Counted from the first letter of the stretch, positions 9,567 through 18,877 are shown. The stretch: 64,000 nucleotides of DNA from G963677085 sp963677085 (GCA_963677085.2 CAXXFH010000004.1:558001-622000); one strand, 5' to 3'. Numbers and translations are program-made. Notes: generated by a model not told the origin, from the letters alone.

Positions 9567-9572
9567 TATAAT
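9567..9572 (+). promoter_or_regulatory. Probable -10 element of guaA
   Basis: A perfect TATAAT lies 25 bp before the guaA ATG; the hexamer 17 bp upstream (TGGTGG) is a poor -35. The ATG at 9571 overlaps this element, which supports the ATG at 9598 as the true start. Confidence 0.6.
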
Positions 9573-9597
9573 GCGAGGTTTCGCTAGGAAGCCGCTT

Positions 9598-11160
9598 ATG
9601 AGCAAGATTGCCGACGAAAAGGTCTTAGTACTGGATTTTGGGTCGCAGTACGCCCAATTGATCGCTCGACGTGTGCGTCAGCAGCAGGTCTACTGCGAGA
9701 TTGTTCGCCACGACATCACCGCCGAGCGAATTCGCGAGATCGGCCCCATGGGCCTGATTCTCTCGGGAGGACCATCGAGCGTTTACGAACCGGGCGCCCC
9801 GAAATGCGATCCAAAGATTTTCGAGCTGGGGTTGCCCGTGCTCGGAATCTGCTACGGAATGCAGTTGGCCTGCGAGGCCCTCGGCGGCCGCGTGGAAAAC
9901 ACACCATCGAGGGAATACGGCCGTGCCCACTGCCAGATCCTTCCCGCCGGCCGCAACAGCGTGGGACTTTTTGAAGGGGTTCCGCCACAGACCGAAGTCT
10001 GGATGAGTCACGGCGATCAGGTGGCCCAAGTCTCCGACGACTTCGAGCCTCTGGCCGAAACCAGCACCTGTCCCGTGGCGGCGGTCCATCACCGCAAGCT
10101 GCCGGTCTTCGGCTTGCAGTTTCATCCCGAGGTGACGCACACGCCCCAGGGCAGCCGCATTCTCCGCAACTTCCTGACCTCCACCTGCAAGTGCTCGGGC
10201 ACCTGGAAGCTGGGTGATTTTGCCCGGGAAACGATCGAGTCGGTCCGCAAACGGGTGGGCAAAAATCGGGTGATCTGTGGGCTCTCGGGCGGGGTCGATT
10301 CGTCGGTCACCGCAGCGCTGTTGTCGCAGGCGATCGGCCCCCAGTTGTCGTGCATCCTCGTCGACAACGGCCTATTGCGCAAGGGCGAACAAGAAGCGGT
10401 CATCGAGGAGTTCAGCGATCACTTCAAATCCGATCTGCATGTGGTACATGCCGAGGATCGTTTTTTGAAAACGCTGAAAGGTATCGTGGAACCTCAAGAC
10501 AAGCGTCGCCGCATTGGCCACGCCTTTATCGAGTGTTTCGCCGATGAAGCGGCCAAGATTGAAGACGCCAAGTTCCTTGCCCAGGGCACGCTTTACCCCG
10601 ACGTGATCGAAAGCGGCGGTTCCCAAGACGGCCCGGCGGCCACGATCAAGCTGCACCACAACGTGGGCGGCTTGCCGGAAGATTTGCAGTTCGAACTGAT
10701 CGAACCCCTGCGCGACCTGTTTAAGGATGAGGTTCGCGACCTGGGCTTGGCGTTGGGGCTTCCCGAAGATATCGTCTGGCGGCACCCCTTCCCGGGCCCC
10801 GGCTTAGCGGTTCGCTGTCTGGGAGAAGTGTCCCGCAAGCGGCTCGACATTCTGCGCGAGGCCGACACCATTGTGGTCACCGAAATCAAAAATGCCGGAC
10901 TCTACCGGCAGACTTCGCAGGCGTTCGCTGTGTTGCTGCCCGTGCAAAGTGTGGGAGTGATGGGCGACGCGCGAACTTATGCCGACGTGGTCGCTGTACG
11001 CTCGATCAACACGGAAGACTTCATGACGGCCGACTGGAGCCACCTGCCCTACGAGCTGCTGGCCCGCATTTCGACTCGGATCATCAACGAGGTCCAGGGC
11101 GTGAACCGCGTGGTCTACGACATCAGCAGCAAACCCCCGGCAACGATCGAGTGGGAGTAG
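9598..11160 (+). CDS. guaA: GMP synthase (glutamine-hydrolysing)
   Basis: Converts XMP to GMP with glutamine and ATP. The 520-residue protein has the class I glutamine amidotransferase domain first (nucleophile Cys85 in GICYGMQL, then His176 and Glu178 in QFHPEV), the ATP pyrophosphatase domain with the P-loop GLSGGVDSS (228-236), and the C-terminal dimerisation domain ending PATIEWE, as is universal in the family. The ATG at 9598 has an AGGAAG ribosome binding site 6 bases before it and lies downstream of a TATAAT box. The gene is followed after 59 bp by xseB. Confidence 0.97.
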   Translation: MSKIADEKVLVLDFGSQYAQLIARRVRQQQVYCEIVRHDITAERIREIGPMGLILSGGPSSVYEPGAPKCDPKIFELGLPVLGICYGMQLACEALGGRVENTPSREYGRAHCQILPAGRNSVGLFEGVPPQTEVWMSHGDQVAQVSDDFEPLAETSTCPVAAVHHRKLPVFGLQFHPEVTHTPQGSRILRNFLTSTCKCSGTWKLGDFARETIESVRKRVGKNRVICGLSGGVDSSVTAALLSQAIGPQLSCILVDNGLLRKGEQEAVIEEFSDHFKSDLHVVHAEDRFLKTLKGIVEPQDKRRRIGHAFIECFADEAAKIEDAKFLAQGTLYPDVIESGGSQDGPAATIKLHHNVGGLPEDLQFELIEPLRDLFKDEVRDLGLALGLPEDIVWRHPFPGPGLAVRCLGEVSRKRLDILREADTIVVTEIKNAGLYRQTSQAFAVLLPVQSVGVMGDARTYADVVAVRSINTEDFMTADWSHLPYELLARISTRIINEVQGVNRVVYDISSKPPATIEWE

Positions 11161-11219
11161 GAGTTGGGAATTGGGTGGTCGCTCGCGGCTTCGCAATCTC
11201 CACCCTGGAGAATCGTACC

Positions 11220-11600
11220 ATGGCGAAGAAAAAACCGGCGTCAGACTCAGCGCCATCGTCATCTTTTGAAGAGGCGCTCGGCCGGCTCGAAGAGATCGTC
11301 ACGAACCTCGAACAGGGCGATCTCGGCCTGGAAAAGTCGTTGGCACAATACGAGGAGGGCGTTCGGCTGTTGCGTACGTCGTACGAAATCCTCCAACGGG
11401 CAGAACGCCGGATCGAATTGCTCAGCGGGGTCGACGCCCAGGGCAACCCGATTGCCGAGCCCTTCGATTCGGACGACGGCTTGTCGCTCGACGAGAAGGC
11501 CCAGCAACGGGGACGAAGACGCTCAACCCACTCCGGAACCCGGTCATCCGGCCCATCCGAGCGAGAGGACCACGTGGACACGGATAGCGGGTTGTTTTAG
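11220..11600 (+). CDS. xseB: Exodeoxyribonuclease VII small subunit
   Basis: Small subunit of exonuclease VII, which digests single-stranded DNA with the large subunit XseA. The conserved core SSSFEEALGRLEEIVTNLEQ followed by GLEKSLAQYEEGVRLLR is present at residues 13-50, forming the usual helical hairpin. At 126 residues it is longer than the usual 70-80; the extra C-terminal part is low-complexity (RRSTHSGTRSSGPSERED). No xseA lies nearby. The gene is followed after 10 bp by ispA, the classic xseB-ispA-dxs order. The start follows a GGAG motif. Confidence 0.9.
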   Translation: MAKKKPASDSAPSSSFEEALGRLEEIVTNLEQGDLGLEKSLAQYEEGVRLLRTSYEILQRAERRIELLSGVDAQGNPIAEPFDSDDGLSLDEKAQQRGRRRSTHSGTRSSGPSEREDHVDTDSGLF

Positions 11601-11610
11601 AATGGGGTAA

Positions 11611-12513
11611 ATGACAGAAGCCCACACTACCATAGAAGTATTCTCCCAGAGTGCTGCCGAGCTTCGCGAGCTGATCGACCGCGAGTTGGCCGTTCGGTGC
11701 CAATTGTCGGAAGATTGTCCAGCAGGCCTCTCTCAGGCAATGGCCTATGCACTGTTGGCCCCGGGCAAACGACTTCGGCCGATGCTCGTGCTGCATGCTG
11801 CCGAGGCCTGCCAAGGGACTCTCGCCGCCGCCATGCCGGCCGCCTGCGCGGTGGAGATGGTCCATGCGTACTCCCTCGTACACGACGACCTACCGGCGAT
11901 GGACGACGACGACCTCCGCCGGGGGTTGCCCACCTGTCATAAGAAGTTCGGCGAGGCCCTGGCCATTTTGGCAGGCGACGGCCTGCTGACCCAAGCCTTC
12001 GAGGTATTGGCCACTCAGATTCAACCACCCTCGGTCGCCGCGCGGTGCTGCGGCGTCTTGGCCCGGGCAGCCGGTCCCTGTAACATGGTAGGAGGGCAGG
12101 CCGACGACATGGATTCGCACCACGCCGGCGGCGACCTTGATGGGCTGTGTGCCATTCACCGCCGCAAGACCGGGGCCATGATCGAAGCCTCGCTCGAACT
12201 GGGCGGCCTTGCCGCCGACGCCGACGATGATCAACTTGCTGCCCTGCGAAACTATGGCCGGTGTCTCGGCTTGGCGTTTCAGATTACGGACGACCTGCTC
12301 GATGTGCGAAGCAATGCGCAGGCCGTCGGCAAACGGACGGGCAAAGATGCCCAGCGGGGGAAACTCACGTTTCCGGGCCTGCTCGGTATCGAACAGAGCG
12401 ACCAACGTGCCCGACAACTTGTAGCCGAGGCGTGCACGGCGCTGGCCCCCTTCAATGGCCGTGCCGAACGCTTGGAAGCCCTCGCACGCTACGTCGTGGA
12501 AAGGAATCGATGA
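11611..12513 (+). CDS. ispA: Polyprenyl synthetase (farnesyl/geranylgeranyl diphosphate synthase)
   Basis: Condenses isopentenyl diphosphate with allylic diphosphates to make C15 or C20 isoprenoid precursors. The 300-residue protein has both Asp-rich Mg-binding motifs: the first, DDLPAMDDDDLRRG (from Asp92), and the second, ITDDLLDV (Asp227, Asp228). The residues before the first motif (HAYSLVHDD) suggest a FPP/GGPP-type chain length, but the exact product cannot be set from sequence. It overlaps dxs by 4 bases (ATGA), implying translational coupling with the enzyme that feeds the MEP pathway. Confidence 0.9.
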   Translation: MTEAHTTIEVFSQSAAELRELIDRELAVRCQLSEDCPAGLSQAMAYALLAPGKRLRPMLVLHAAEACQGTLAAAMPAACAVEMVHAYSLVHDDLPAMDDDDLRRGLPTCHKKFGEALAILAGDGLLTQAFEVLATQIQPPSVAARCCGVLARAAGPCNMVGGQADDMDSHHAGGDLDGLCAIHRRKTGAMIEASLELGGLAADADDDQLAALRNYGRCLGLAFQITDDLLDVRSNAQAVGKRTGKDAQRGKLTFPGLLGIEQSDQRARQLVAEACTALAPFNGRAERLEALARYVVERNR

Positions 12514-14441
12514 TGGACAAGTTACTCGCCACGATCAGTTCTCCTCGCGACCTGGATGCCCTCAGCCAAGATGAACTGAAGCAACTGGCAGCCGAAATGC
12601 GCGAAGCGTTGTGCCGCTTGGCCAGCACCCGAACCGCACATTTCGCGTCGAACTTGGGCGTGGTCGAACTGACCTTGGCCCTGCACACCATGTTCGACTT
12701 CCGCCACGACCGGCTCATTTGGGACACCGGACACCAGGTATATCCCCACAAATTGATTACCGGCCGTTACGACGAGTTCTCGACCATGCGGACCAAGGGC
12801 GGGTTGATGGGCTACCCCAATCCGGCCGAAAGCGACTACGACCTCTTCATGACCGGTCACGCCGGTTGCAGCGTGGCCACCGCCTTGGGAATGCGCTGTG
12901 GCGACGAACTGGTCGACCCCAACGACCCTCGCCACGCGGTCGCCGTGATCGGCGACGGAGCCTTTCCCTCGGGCGTCGTGTTCGAAGCGATGAATAACGC
13001 CGGAGGACTGAAAAAGAACCTCATCGTGGTGCTCAACGACAATAAAATGTCGATCTGCCCGCGCACGGGCGGACTGGCCGAATCGCTCGATCGGTTGCGC
13101 ACCGCCTCGTTCTACACCAGCCTGAAGGCCGACATCCAGGGCATCCTCAACCGTGTGCCCGTGCTGGGCGACCCGGTGGAGCGTTTCCTCAGCCAAATCA
13201 AAGACGCGGTGAAAGCCGGTCTGGTCGGCGGGATGTTTTTCGAGGAAATCGGCTTCCGCTACGTGGGACCGGTCGACGGCCACAACATCGGTCAGTTGCA
13301 GTCGTACCTGGCTCGGGTGAAAAAGCTCGATCGTCCCGTGTTGCTGCACGTCGTCACGGAAAAAGGCCACGGCTTCCAGCCGGCAGCCGAGGACCCCACG
13401 TCGTTCCACACGCCGGCGCCGTTTCATCGCAAGAACGGCTCCCAGGTGTCGTTTCGCGTAACGCGATCGACACCCTACACGCGCGTCGTCCGCGATTCAA
13501 TCCAAAAACAAATGCGCAGCAACCCGCGCGTGGTGGCCATCACGGCGGCCATGTGTCAGGGCAACATGTTGGAACCGATTCGCGAAGAGTTTCCCGAACG
13601 GTTCTACGACGTGGGCATCTGCGAGTCGCACGCCGTGGCCTTTGCCGCCGGGCTGGCCAAGAGCGGCATGCGGCCGATCGTCGACATCTACAGCACATTC
13701 ATGCAGCGGAGCTACGACCAGATTTTCCAGGAAGCGGCCCTGCAGAATTTGCCCGTGACGATGCTACTGGATCGCTCGGGCGTTGTGGGTCCCGACGGTC
13801 CCACGCATCACGGCGTGTTCGATCTAACTTACCTGCGACCGTTGCCGAACCTGGTCGTCATGGCCCCCGGCGACGCGCCCGACCTTTCGGCCATGCTCGA
13901 TTTCGCTCTGAAGTTCGACGGGCCTACGGCAATCCGCTACCCGAAGGCGGCCGCTGAAACGATCCAGCGCGAGCCGGCTGAGGTGGAACTCGGCCGTGCC
14001 GAAGTGTTGCGCAGCGGAAGCGACGGCACGCTGGTCGCCTGCGGCACGCTGGTCTGCCGCTGCATGGACGCGGCCGAACGGCTGGCGCACGACGGCTTGG
14101 GCATCGGCGTGATCAACGCTCGATTCGTCAAGCCGCTGGACACGGCCACGATACTGGCCGCCGTCCAGGAAAGCCCCTTTGTAATCACAGTCGAAGAGGG
14201 CGCCTTGATGGGCGGTTTCGGCAGTGCGGTTTTGGAGGCCGCCTGCGATGCCGGACTCGACACCAGTCACATCCGCCGGCTGGGCATTCCCGACGCGTTT
14301 GTCGAACATGGCTGCCGCGACGAATTGCTGACCGGTCTGGGGCTCGACGAACACGGCATCGCCGCCACATGCCGGCAAATGGCTCACGACCACGTAGCCG
14401 GCCACCCCGCGCCGAACGACCGCGGTTGGATGGCGGGTTGA
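12510..14441 (+). CDS. dxs: 1-deoxy-D-xylulose-5-phosphate synthase
   Basis: First enzyme of the MEP isoprenoid pathway; thiamine-diphosphate-dependent condensation of pyruvate and glyceraldehyde 3-phosphate. The protein is 643 residues, normal for the family. Key segments are DTGHQVYPHKLITGR, the TPP/Mg motif GDGAFPSGVVFEAMNNAG with NDNKMSI, the pyrimidine-binding domain with DRSGVVGPDGPTHHG, and the transketolase C-terminal domain (GGFGSAVLE). Two tandem ATGs at 12510 and 12513 are possible starts; the first overlaps the ispA stop. An upstream GGAAAGG serves as ribosome binding site. Confidence 0.95.
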   Translation: MMDKLLATISSPRDLDALSQDELKQLAAEMREALCRLASTRTAHFASNLGVVELTLALHTMFDFRHDRLIWDTGHQVYPHKLITGRYDEFSTMRTKGGLMGYPNPAESDYDLFMTGHAGCSVATALGMRCGDELVDPNDPRHAVAVIGDGAFPSGVVFEAMNNAGGLKKNLIVVLNDNKMSICPRTGGLAESLDRLRTASFYTSLKADIQGILNRVPVLGDPVERFLSQIKDAVKAGLVGGMFFEEIGFRYVGPVDGHNIGQLQSYLARVKKLDRPVLLHVVTEKGHGFQPAAEDPTSFHTPAPFHRKNGSQVSFRVTRSTPYTRVVRDSIQKQMRSNPRVVAITAAMCQGNMLEPIREEFPERFYDVGICESHAVAFAAGLAKSGMRPIVDIYSTFMQRSYDQIFQEAALQNLPVTMLLDRSGVVGPDGPTHHGVFDLTYLRPLPNLVVMAPGDAPDLSAMLDFALKFDGPTAIRYPKAAAETIQREPAEVELGRAEVLRSGSDGTLVACGTLVCRCMDAAERLAHDGLGIGVINARFVKPLDTATILAAVQESPFVITVEEGALMGGFGSAVLEAACDAGLDTSHIRRLGIPDAFVEHGCRDELLTGLGLDEHGIAATCRQMAHDHVAGHPAPNDRGWMAG

Positions 14442-14588
14442 GGGCGATCGGACGCCCGTGGCGAGGAATTCGCCGCCGTCACCTTTTCTTGCGTGACTCT
14501 CGCCAACCCGGCGACATATGCTATCTGAAGGTGGGCTTCGCCCGAGAACCCCACTTTCGGTGGATATCGTCCAATCCCAGGATAGCAC

Positions 14589-15128
14589 GTGGAAAGTCAT
14601 TCCGAACAGGTTCGCGAAGACGTATTCCTCGATCTGTTTTCCTCGCATCAGGTACAGATCTATGCCTACGTGCGCGCGATTCTCCGCCACCGGGAGGATG
14701 CCGACGACCTGTTCCAGGAGATCAGCATCACCCTTTGGGAGAAGTTCGACGCATTCGAGCCGGGCACCAACTTCATCGCCTGGGCCTGCCAGATCGCCCG
14801 ATTCCATATCGCTAACTTCGTACGGCGCAAGAGCCGCAGTCGGGTGTATTTTTCCGACGTCTTGCAGTTGCAGTTGGCCGAGGTCCAATCGCAGCAGGAT
14901 TCCAAGGAGAGAACGGCCCGACGTGAGGCGCTTCGTGAGTGCGTCAAGAAACTCCGCCCGGCCGACCAGGAACTAATCACGCAACGCTACGCAAATCTGC
15001 TGAGCGTGAGTGAATTGGCGGAACGAATCGGCCGACCCGCCCGCGGCATCCACAACTCGCTGGCGCGAATTCGCCAGGCGCTGCTCGAATGCATCAACCG
15101 CACCCTGTTACAGGAGGAGCGGGCATGA
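14589..15128 (+). CDS. ECF-type RNA polymerase sigma factor (Rhodopirellula/Verrucomicrobium family)
   Basis: 179-residue sigma-70-like factor. Region 2 includes FLDLFSSHQVQIYAYVRAIL and DADDLFQEISITLW with the -10-recognising part ACQIARFHIANFVRR; region 4 is a helix-turn-helix around LSVSELAERIGRPARGIHNSLARI. The acidic DDLFQE and the NFVRRKSRSR stretch are typical of the planctomycete/verrucomicrobial ECF group. The start is a GTG at 14589 preceded by AGGAT. Its stop overlaps the start of the next gene (ATGA), so it is translationally coupled to a FecR-domain membrane protein, probably its regulator. It heads a cluster of surface genes. Confidence 0.9.
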   Translation: MESHSEQVREDVFLDLFSSHQVQIYAYVRAILRHREDADDLFQEISITLWEKFDAFEPGTNFIAWACQIARFHIANFVRRKSRSRVYFSDVLQLQLAEVQSQQDSKERTARREALRECVKKLRPADQELITQRYANLLSVSELAERIGRPARGIHNSLARIRQALLECINRTLLQEERA

Positions 15129-16855
15129 GCAGTGCCTCGTGTGTTCCTCATGATGTTTGGCAGTTGATGACCGCGGCGTGCGACGAGGTCATCGACAGCC
15201 CGGGCGTGGAAAAACTCGAATCGCATTTGCTCGGTAATCATGAGGCATGTCGTCTGTACCTGGCGTGCATGGAATTAGACGCCGACCTGGAACTGGTGCT
15301 GGCCGCCGAACGGGCAGGCGAACAGGCCCAACAACACCTCTTCGGTCGTTCCAAGCAACAGACTTCCTGCGAAACGGCCCACGCAACCTCGAACGATAAG
15401 CCGGCCACGGGAATCGTCCTCCAGACGGCGCAGTACGTTTCCCAGGTTTTTTCAAACCTTACGCCCTTGTCGTTGCTCGTGGCCACGTTGGCCGTTGGCA
15501 TGATTCTTACGGTTCTGGCCGTATGGACAGTGCCACTCCGCCGGCAACGCCTCGCAGACAATGCGGCACTGCAACCGTCAGCGGTGGCCGCCCGGCTGAC
15601 AGCCGGACTCGATGCACAATGGCAACCCGGCGCCAAGTCGTCGCTGGTCGGCTCGCATCTGCGCGTGGGCGACGAGTTGCAGTTGCGGCAGGGCCTCGTC
15701 GAAATCCGATTTGAACGTGGAGCAAAAGCAACGATCGAAGGCCCCGCACGGTTGTGCATCGACTCGGACAACACGGCCACGCTGCGGCAAGGGCGACTCG
15801 TGGCTTGTGTCCCGCCGTCGGCGAGCGGGTTTGAGTTGAACACTCCCGAGTTGCGGTTTCGTGACCTGGGCACCGAGTTCGCCGTCGAGGTCGACGCGCA
15901 ACGCAACGCGTCGGCCGTCGTTTTCGAGGGGCACGTTGAAGTGCGGAGGCTTGCCGCAATCCGGGGCAACCCTCAAGGCGGTGCGGACTGCACGCTTTCG
16001 GCAAACCAAAGTATCACTTTTGCTTCCGCCGGTACCCAATTGGCCGTCGACACCATCGAAAACGACACGCTCGACGCATTGAAGCGAATGCGCGGTAAAC
16101 GAGTCGCGGTGGCCTTGGCATCGGCTACCTCAAACACCAAGTTGCCGGTGCCCGACGGCGCGATACCCGTGCTGTACGACGCCTTCGAAGGCGGCGGCCT
16201 CGAAGAAGGCGATGCCGGCAGCATTCGCGGCGGTTTTCTCGCGCACAAGAACCCTGCGGACGCCAACAACTCGACGGCAACCGAAGGCGTCAAACGCCCG
16301 GTCGCCCTTCTCAGCACGGGCAAGACGGGTGACACCTGTGCCGGCAACGCGATTGTAAGCCGCGCGAACTTCGATCCGGAAAACGTGACCGTTGTCTGGG
16401 TCATTGCCGGCGCGTGCTTCGCCGACAAGGCACCATCGGACGTCGATCGCATTCGGCTTTTCATCGGCGCGGCGAACGACTCTTTTGACAATGCGGTGAA
16501 GAAGAATACGTTTGTAATCACCCTGGAAAAGGCGGGACGGAAGCTTCACATGCCCGGGCGACAAGGCACGGTGGACTCACGCTGGAACGGTACCGGCATG
16601 CTGACCGTAACGCTCACCTTCGGCACCGAAGGCTACACACTCCAGCTAAGTTGCCGCGAGGAACCGTTCGTCGTCAAGCGGAAAGAATGGGGAGCTTATC
16701 TCAGACACGTGCGAAACCACGAGGGGATGTGTTACATCGGCGCTTCGATCCAGGGCGACCCGGGCGTTCCCGCCACGGCAATGGCGATCGACAAAATCGC
16801 CGTCTTCCACACTCCCCAACCTACCCAACAAAAAGCGAATTCCAACAAGCCCTAG
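15125..16855 (+). CDS. FecR-domain membrane protein with C-terminal lectin-like region (probable sigma regulator)
   Basis: 576 residues. The cytoplasmic N-terminus (1-110) is helical and resembles short anti-sigma domains (VEKLESHLLGNHEACRLYLA) but lacks a zinc-binding HxxxCxxC. One transmembrane helix spans about 113-137. Outside it lies a FecR-type beta domain around 180-290 (FERGAKATIEGPARLCI, LRQGRLVACVPP, LGTEFAVEVD). The C-terminal 230 residues, starting YDAFEGGGLEEGDAG, look like the LamG-like beta-sandwich found in such proteins, a weaker assignment. Overlap with the ECF gene suggests that it holds and releases that sigma factor in response to an outer signal. Confidence 0.8.
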   Translation: MSSASCVPHDVWQLMTAACDEVIDSPGVEKLESHLLGNHEACRLYLACMELDADLELVLAAERAGEQAQQHLFGRSKQQTSCETAHATSNDKPATGIVLQTAQYVSQVFSNLTPLSLLVATLAVGMILTVLAVWTVPLRRQRLADNAALQPSAVAARLTAGLDAQWQPGAKSSLVGSHLRVGDELQLRQGLVEIRFERGAKATIEGPARLCIDSDNTATLRQGRLVACVPPSASGFELNTPELRFRDLGTEFAVEVDAQRNASAVVFEGHVEVRRLAAIRGNPQGGADCTLSANQSITFASAGTQLAVDTIENDTLDALKRMRGKRVAVALASATSNTKLPVPDGAIPVLYDAFEGGGLEEGDAGSIRGGFLAHKNPADANNSTATEGVKRPVALLSTGKTGDTCAGNAIVSRANFDPENVTVVWVIAGACFADKAPSDVDRIRLFIGAANDSFDNAVKKNTFVITLEKAGRKLHMPGRQGTVDSRWNGTGMLTVTLTFGTEGYTLQLSCREEPFVVKRKEWGAYLRHVRNHEGMCYIGASIQGDPGVPATAMAIDKIAVFHTPQPTQQKANSNKP

Positions 16856-16873
16856 AACGAAAGGGTAACCGAC

Positions 16874-17126
16874 ATGCGAACGTTCTATCTTGCCATCCTC
16901 GTAGCGACAGCCTTCGGCGCGGTCCGCTACTGCGACGGTTCCATCATCACACCCGACGCCTCGTTAAACGTCTCTGCCGACGGCGACCGCGACTGGCAGG
17001 GAACCGTAAGCATCAGTGGTATCGACCCCGGTACGTATTACATCCGAGAACGTGGTGTTTCCGACACCGACCCCAACGGGGCTGCTCGGCCTAGCCGTTC
17101 CGCGTTTGCGGCGACGCGGTGTTTGA
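16874..17126 (+). pseudogene. Frameshifted/shortened PEP-CTERM protein gene
   Basis: The frame from ATG 16874 encodes a signal peptide (MRTFYLAILVATAFGAVRYC) and a beta-type stretch to about residue 60 (GIDPGTYYIRERG). In that frame it then runs into unrelated sequence and stops at 17155. From 17055 the +1 frame reads VFPTPTPTGLLGLAVPRLRRRGV and stops at 17126, a clear PEP-CTERM-like tail (Pro-rich segment, hydrophobic GLLGLAV, Arg cluster). A single-base shift near 17050-17060 would join the two. The joined product of about 83 residues is still far shorter than the neighbours, so an internal deletion is also likely. Confidence 0.65.
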
Positions 17127-17211
17127 AAGAGACAAGACCAAATACGCTTTCCTAATTCGAGACGACACGTCACGACGGACCTCACGCTTGGATCAATAGG
17201 AGATTTTCCCG

Positions 17212-17955
17212 ATGAAACGAATCGGACGCCCTCTACATTGCGTACTGTCGATTGCCACCCTGGCCGTTGTAACATGCCTTACCGTGAACGCTACCGCGAT
17301 GGGCGATCCAATTACAATCGTCGCTGAAAACGGCGCCCGGCTACTGGATACGAACGGCGACAACGTGGGCAACTCCGGCTTCAACGCCAACGGGGGCATG
17401 GCAGTGGGTGAGCCGGGCAACGGCAGCGAGACCGACGAGGGTCGTTCCGCCTTTTACTTCGCCCTCGACGCGGCGCAGCGGGAGGCGATCGAGCAATCCA
17501 CGCAGGTGACATTCACCGTGACGCAAGAAAGAACTGCCGGCGACAAAACCGGTTTCCACGTCGACCTCTATGGCATTACCGATTCGACCAACACGGGAGC
17601 GGCGGCCTCGGATTTCCATGCACCTGCCAGCTTGTTGATCGATCAAGCGTTCACGGAGACCGACTCGGGTGTGTTACACCGAACCTTCGACGTGACCGAC
17701 TTCGCTAAGCAGGAGGCCGCCCGATCGAGCAACTCGACGATCGTCCTTCGCCTGCAAGTCGATCCCGACACGCTACCGAACACTGATGGCAACAGCATCT
17801 ACTGGGTATTCTCCGACTCCGGTGCGAGTGTCGCCGACGACAACAAACCCTTTCTGGAAATCACTGCCGTTCCAGAGCCTTCGACGTTTGCCCTGCTGGC
17901 CCTGGGGCTGCTGGGGCTGACCGTCGTGCGGCACCGTTTCCGATTTGGCGGCTGA
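17212..17955 (+). CDS. PEP-CTERM domain-containing exported protein
   Basis: 247 residues with an N-terminal signal peptide (about 1-30), a beta-rich body of about 190 residues with repeated Asp/Asn/Gly turns, and the C-terminal sorting signal VPEPSTFALLALGLLGLTVV followed by RHRFRF. PEP-CTERM proteins are recognised by an exosortase and cut near the motif; no exosortase lies in this window. The body (FYFALDAAQREAIEQSTQVT, VDLYGITDS, VLRLQVDPDT) resembles the neighbouring DNRLRE-type protein in layout. The ATG follows AGGAG. It is in line with the sigma factor cluster and may be part of its regulon. Confidence 0.85.
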   Translation: MKRIGRPLHCVLSIATLAVVTCLTVNATAMGDPITIVAENGARLLDTNGDNVGNSGFNANGGMAVGEPGNGSETDEGRSAFYFALDAAQREAIEQSTQVTFTVTQERTAGDKTGFHVDLYGITDSTNTGAAASDFHAPASLLIDQAFTETDSGVLHRTFDVTDFAKQEAARSSNSTIVLRLQVDPDTLPNTDGNSIYWVFSDSGASVADDNKPFLEITAVPEPSTFALLALGLLGLTVVRHRFRFGG

Positions 17956-17956
17956 G

Positions 17957-18030
17957 ACTAGAAACTGTTTGAAAACAGTGCCAAGTTCATTCGTTCAGCG
18001 GATGCATAAATCCAAAGCCGGGTTTTGAAA
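17957..18030. repeat. Dispersed repeat ending in GGTTTTGAAA, copy 1
   Basis: CTAGAAACTGTTTGAAAACAG, GTGCCAAG, TTCGTTCA and a right end GGGTTTTGAAA match the segment at 43764-43842 at most positions by eye. Both copies start directly after a stop codon of a + strand gene. The ends are inverted (GTTTCAAAAC-type and GTTTTGAAAC-type), so the RNA could fold back. Confidence 0.65.
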
Positions 18031-18097
18031 TCGTCGCGAAAAGGTTGCTTATGTTTTCAAGCTCCCGCATGGCAGAAGAAAAACAAGGATTTCTACA

Positions 18098-18877
18098 ATG
18101 CGTTTTCCCCACTTTTTAAGGGCGTTTACCATGGTCTGTTCAACGTTGCCCGGCCGCGCGGTCTCCGCGGCGCTTGCAGTGCTCTGCTTAGCCTCTGTCG
18201 TAGCCGCCGAAATCTACACGTTCGATTCGGCCGCCGATCCAACACCCTGGCAGGACACACGCATTTTTCGGTCTAGCTCAAACTCTAACTACGGCGACCA
18301 AGTCTTGTCGAGTCGGGCAGATAACAACAGCCTCAGCCATAACCTGGTGCAAGTGGATACTTCCGGTATCCTCTCGACAGAAGTTGTAACTGGCGCGAGC
18401 CTCAAACTCACGACAGACTTTCAGCACCCCGATACCACCAGCGTCACCCTGACCGTACATCGTCTGTTACAGCCGTGGGACGAATTCGAAGCCACCTGGA
18501 ACGAACGACTTAACGGCACGGCTTGGAGCACGCCGGGAATGCAGGCGGGCGTCGATTACAGCAGCACGGTGATCACTACCCAGACGCTCACTGCCAACGA
18601 GACCCACACGTTCGACCTCGGATCGCCCGCCGGGCTGGCCATGGTTCAGGACTGGATCAGCAATCCCACATCGAATTATGGTCTTGCGCTGGTGGCCACA
18701 CCGTCGGGTGGGACCACGCGGGAACAGTTCAACTTCGTTCACTCCGAAAGCACGACGGCTGATTCAGGAGTCAAACCGATCCTGATCATTACCACGGTTC
18801 CCGAGCCCACCACGCTGTTGATGCTCGCCGTCGGCGCGCTGGGGTTTGTCATCTGTGGATACCGGCGGAAGAAATGA
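18098..18877 (+). CDS. PEP-CTERM protein with DNRLRE-like domain
   Basis: 259 residues. The signal peptide region spans about 1-37 (SAALAVLCLASVVAA). The body has the look of a DNRLRE/CBM-like beta-sandwich: an early DTRIFRSSSNSNYGDQV, a middle HRLLQPWDEFEATWNERL and a late VQDWISNPTSNYGLAL, the last marking the characteristic final strands. The C-terminus is a PEP-CTERM signal, VPEPTTLLMLAVGALGFVI then GYRRKK. The role is probably carbohydrate or matrix binding on the cell surface. The ATG follows AAGGAT. A sulfatase gene lies 75 bp downstream. Confidence 0.87.
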   Translation: MRFPHFLRAFTMVCSTLPGRAVSAALAVLCLASVVAAEIYTFDSAADPTPWQDTRIFRSSSNSNYGDQVLSSRADNNSLSHNLVQVDTSGILSTEVVTGASLKLTTDFQHPDTTSVTLTVHRLLQPWDEFEATWNERLNGTAWSTPGMQAGVDYSSTVITTQTLTANETHTFDLGSPAGLAMVQDWISNPTSNYGLALVATPSGGTTREQFNFVHSESTTADSGVKPILIITTVPEPTTLLMLAVGALGFVICGYRRKK

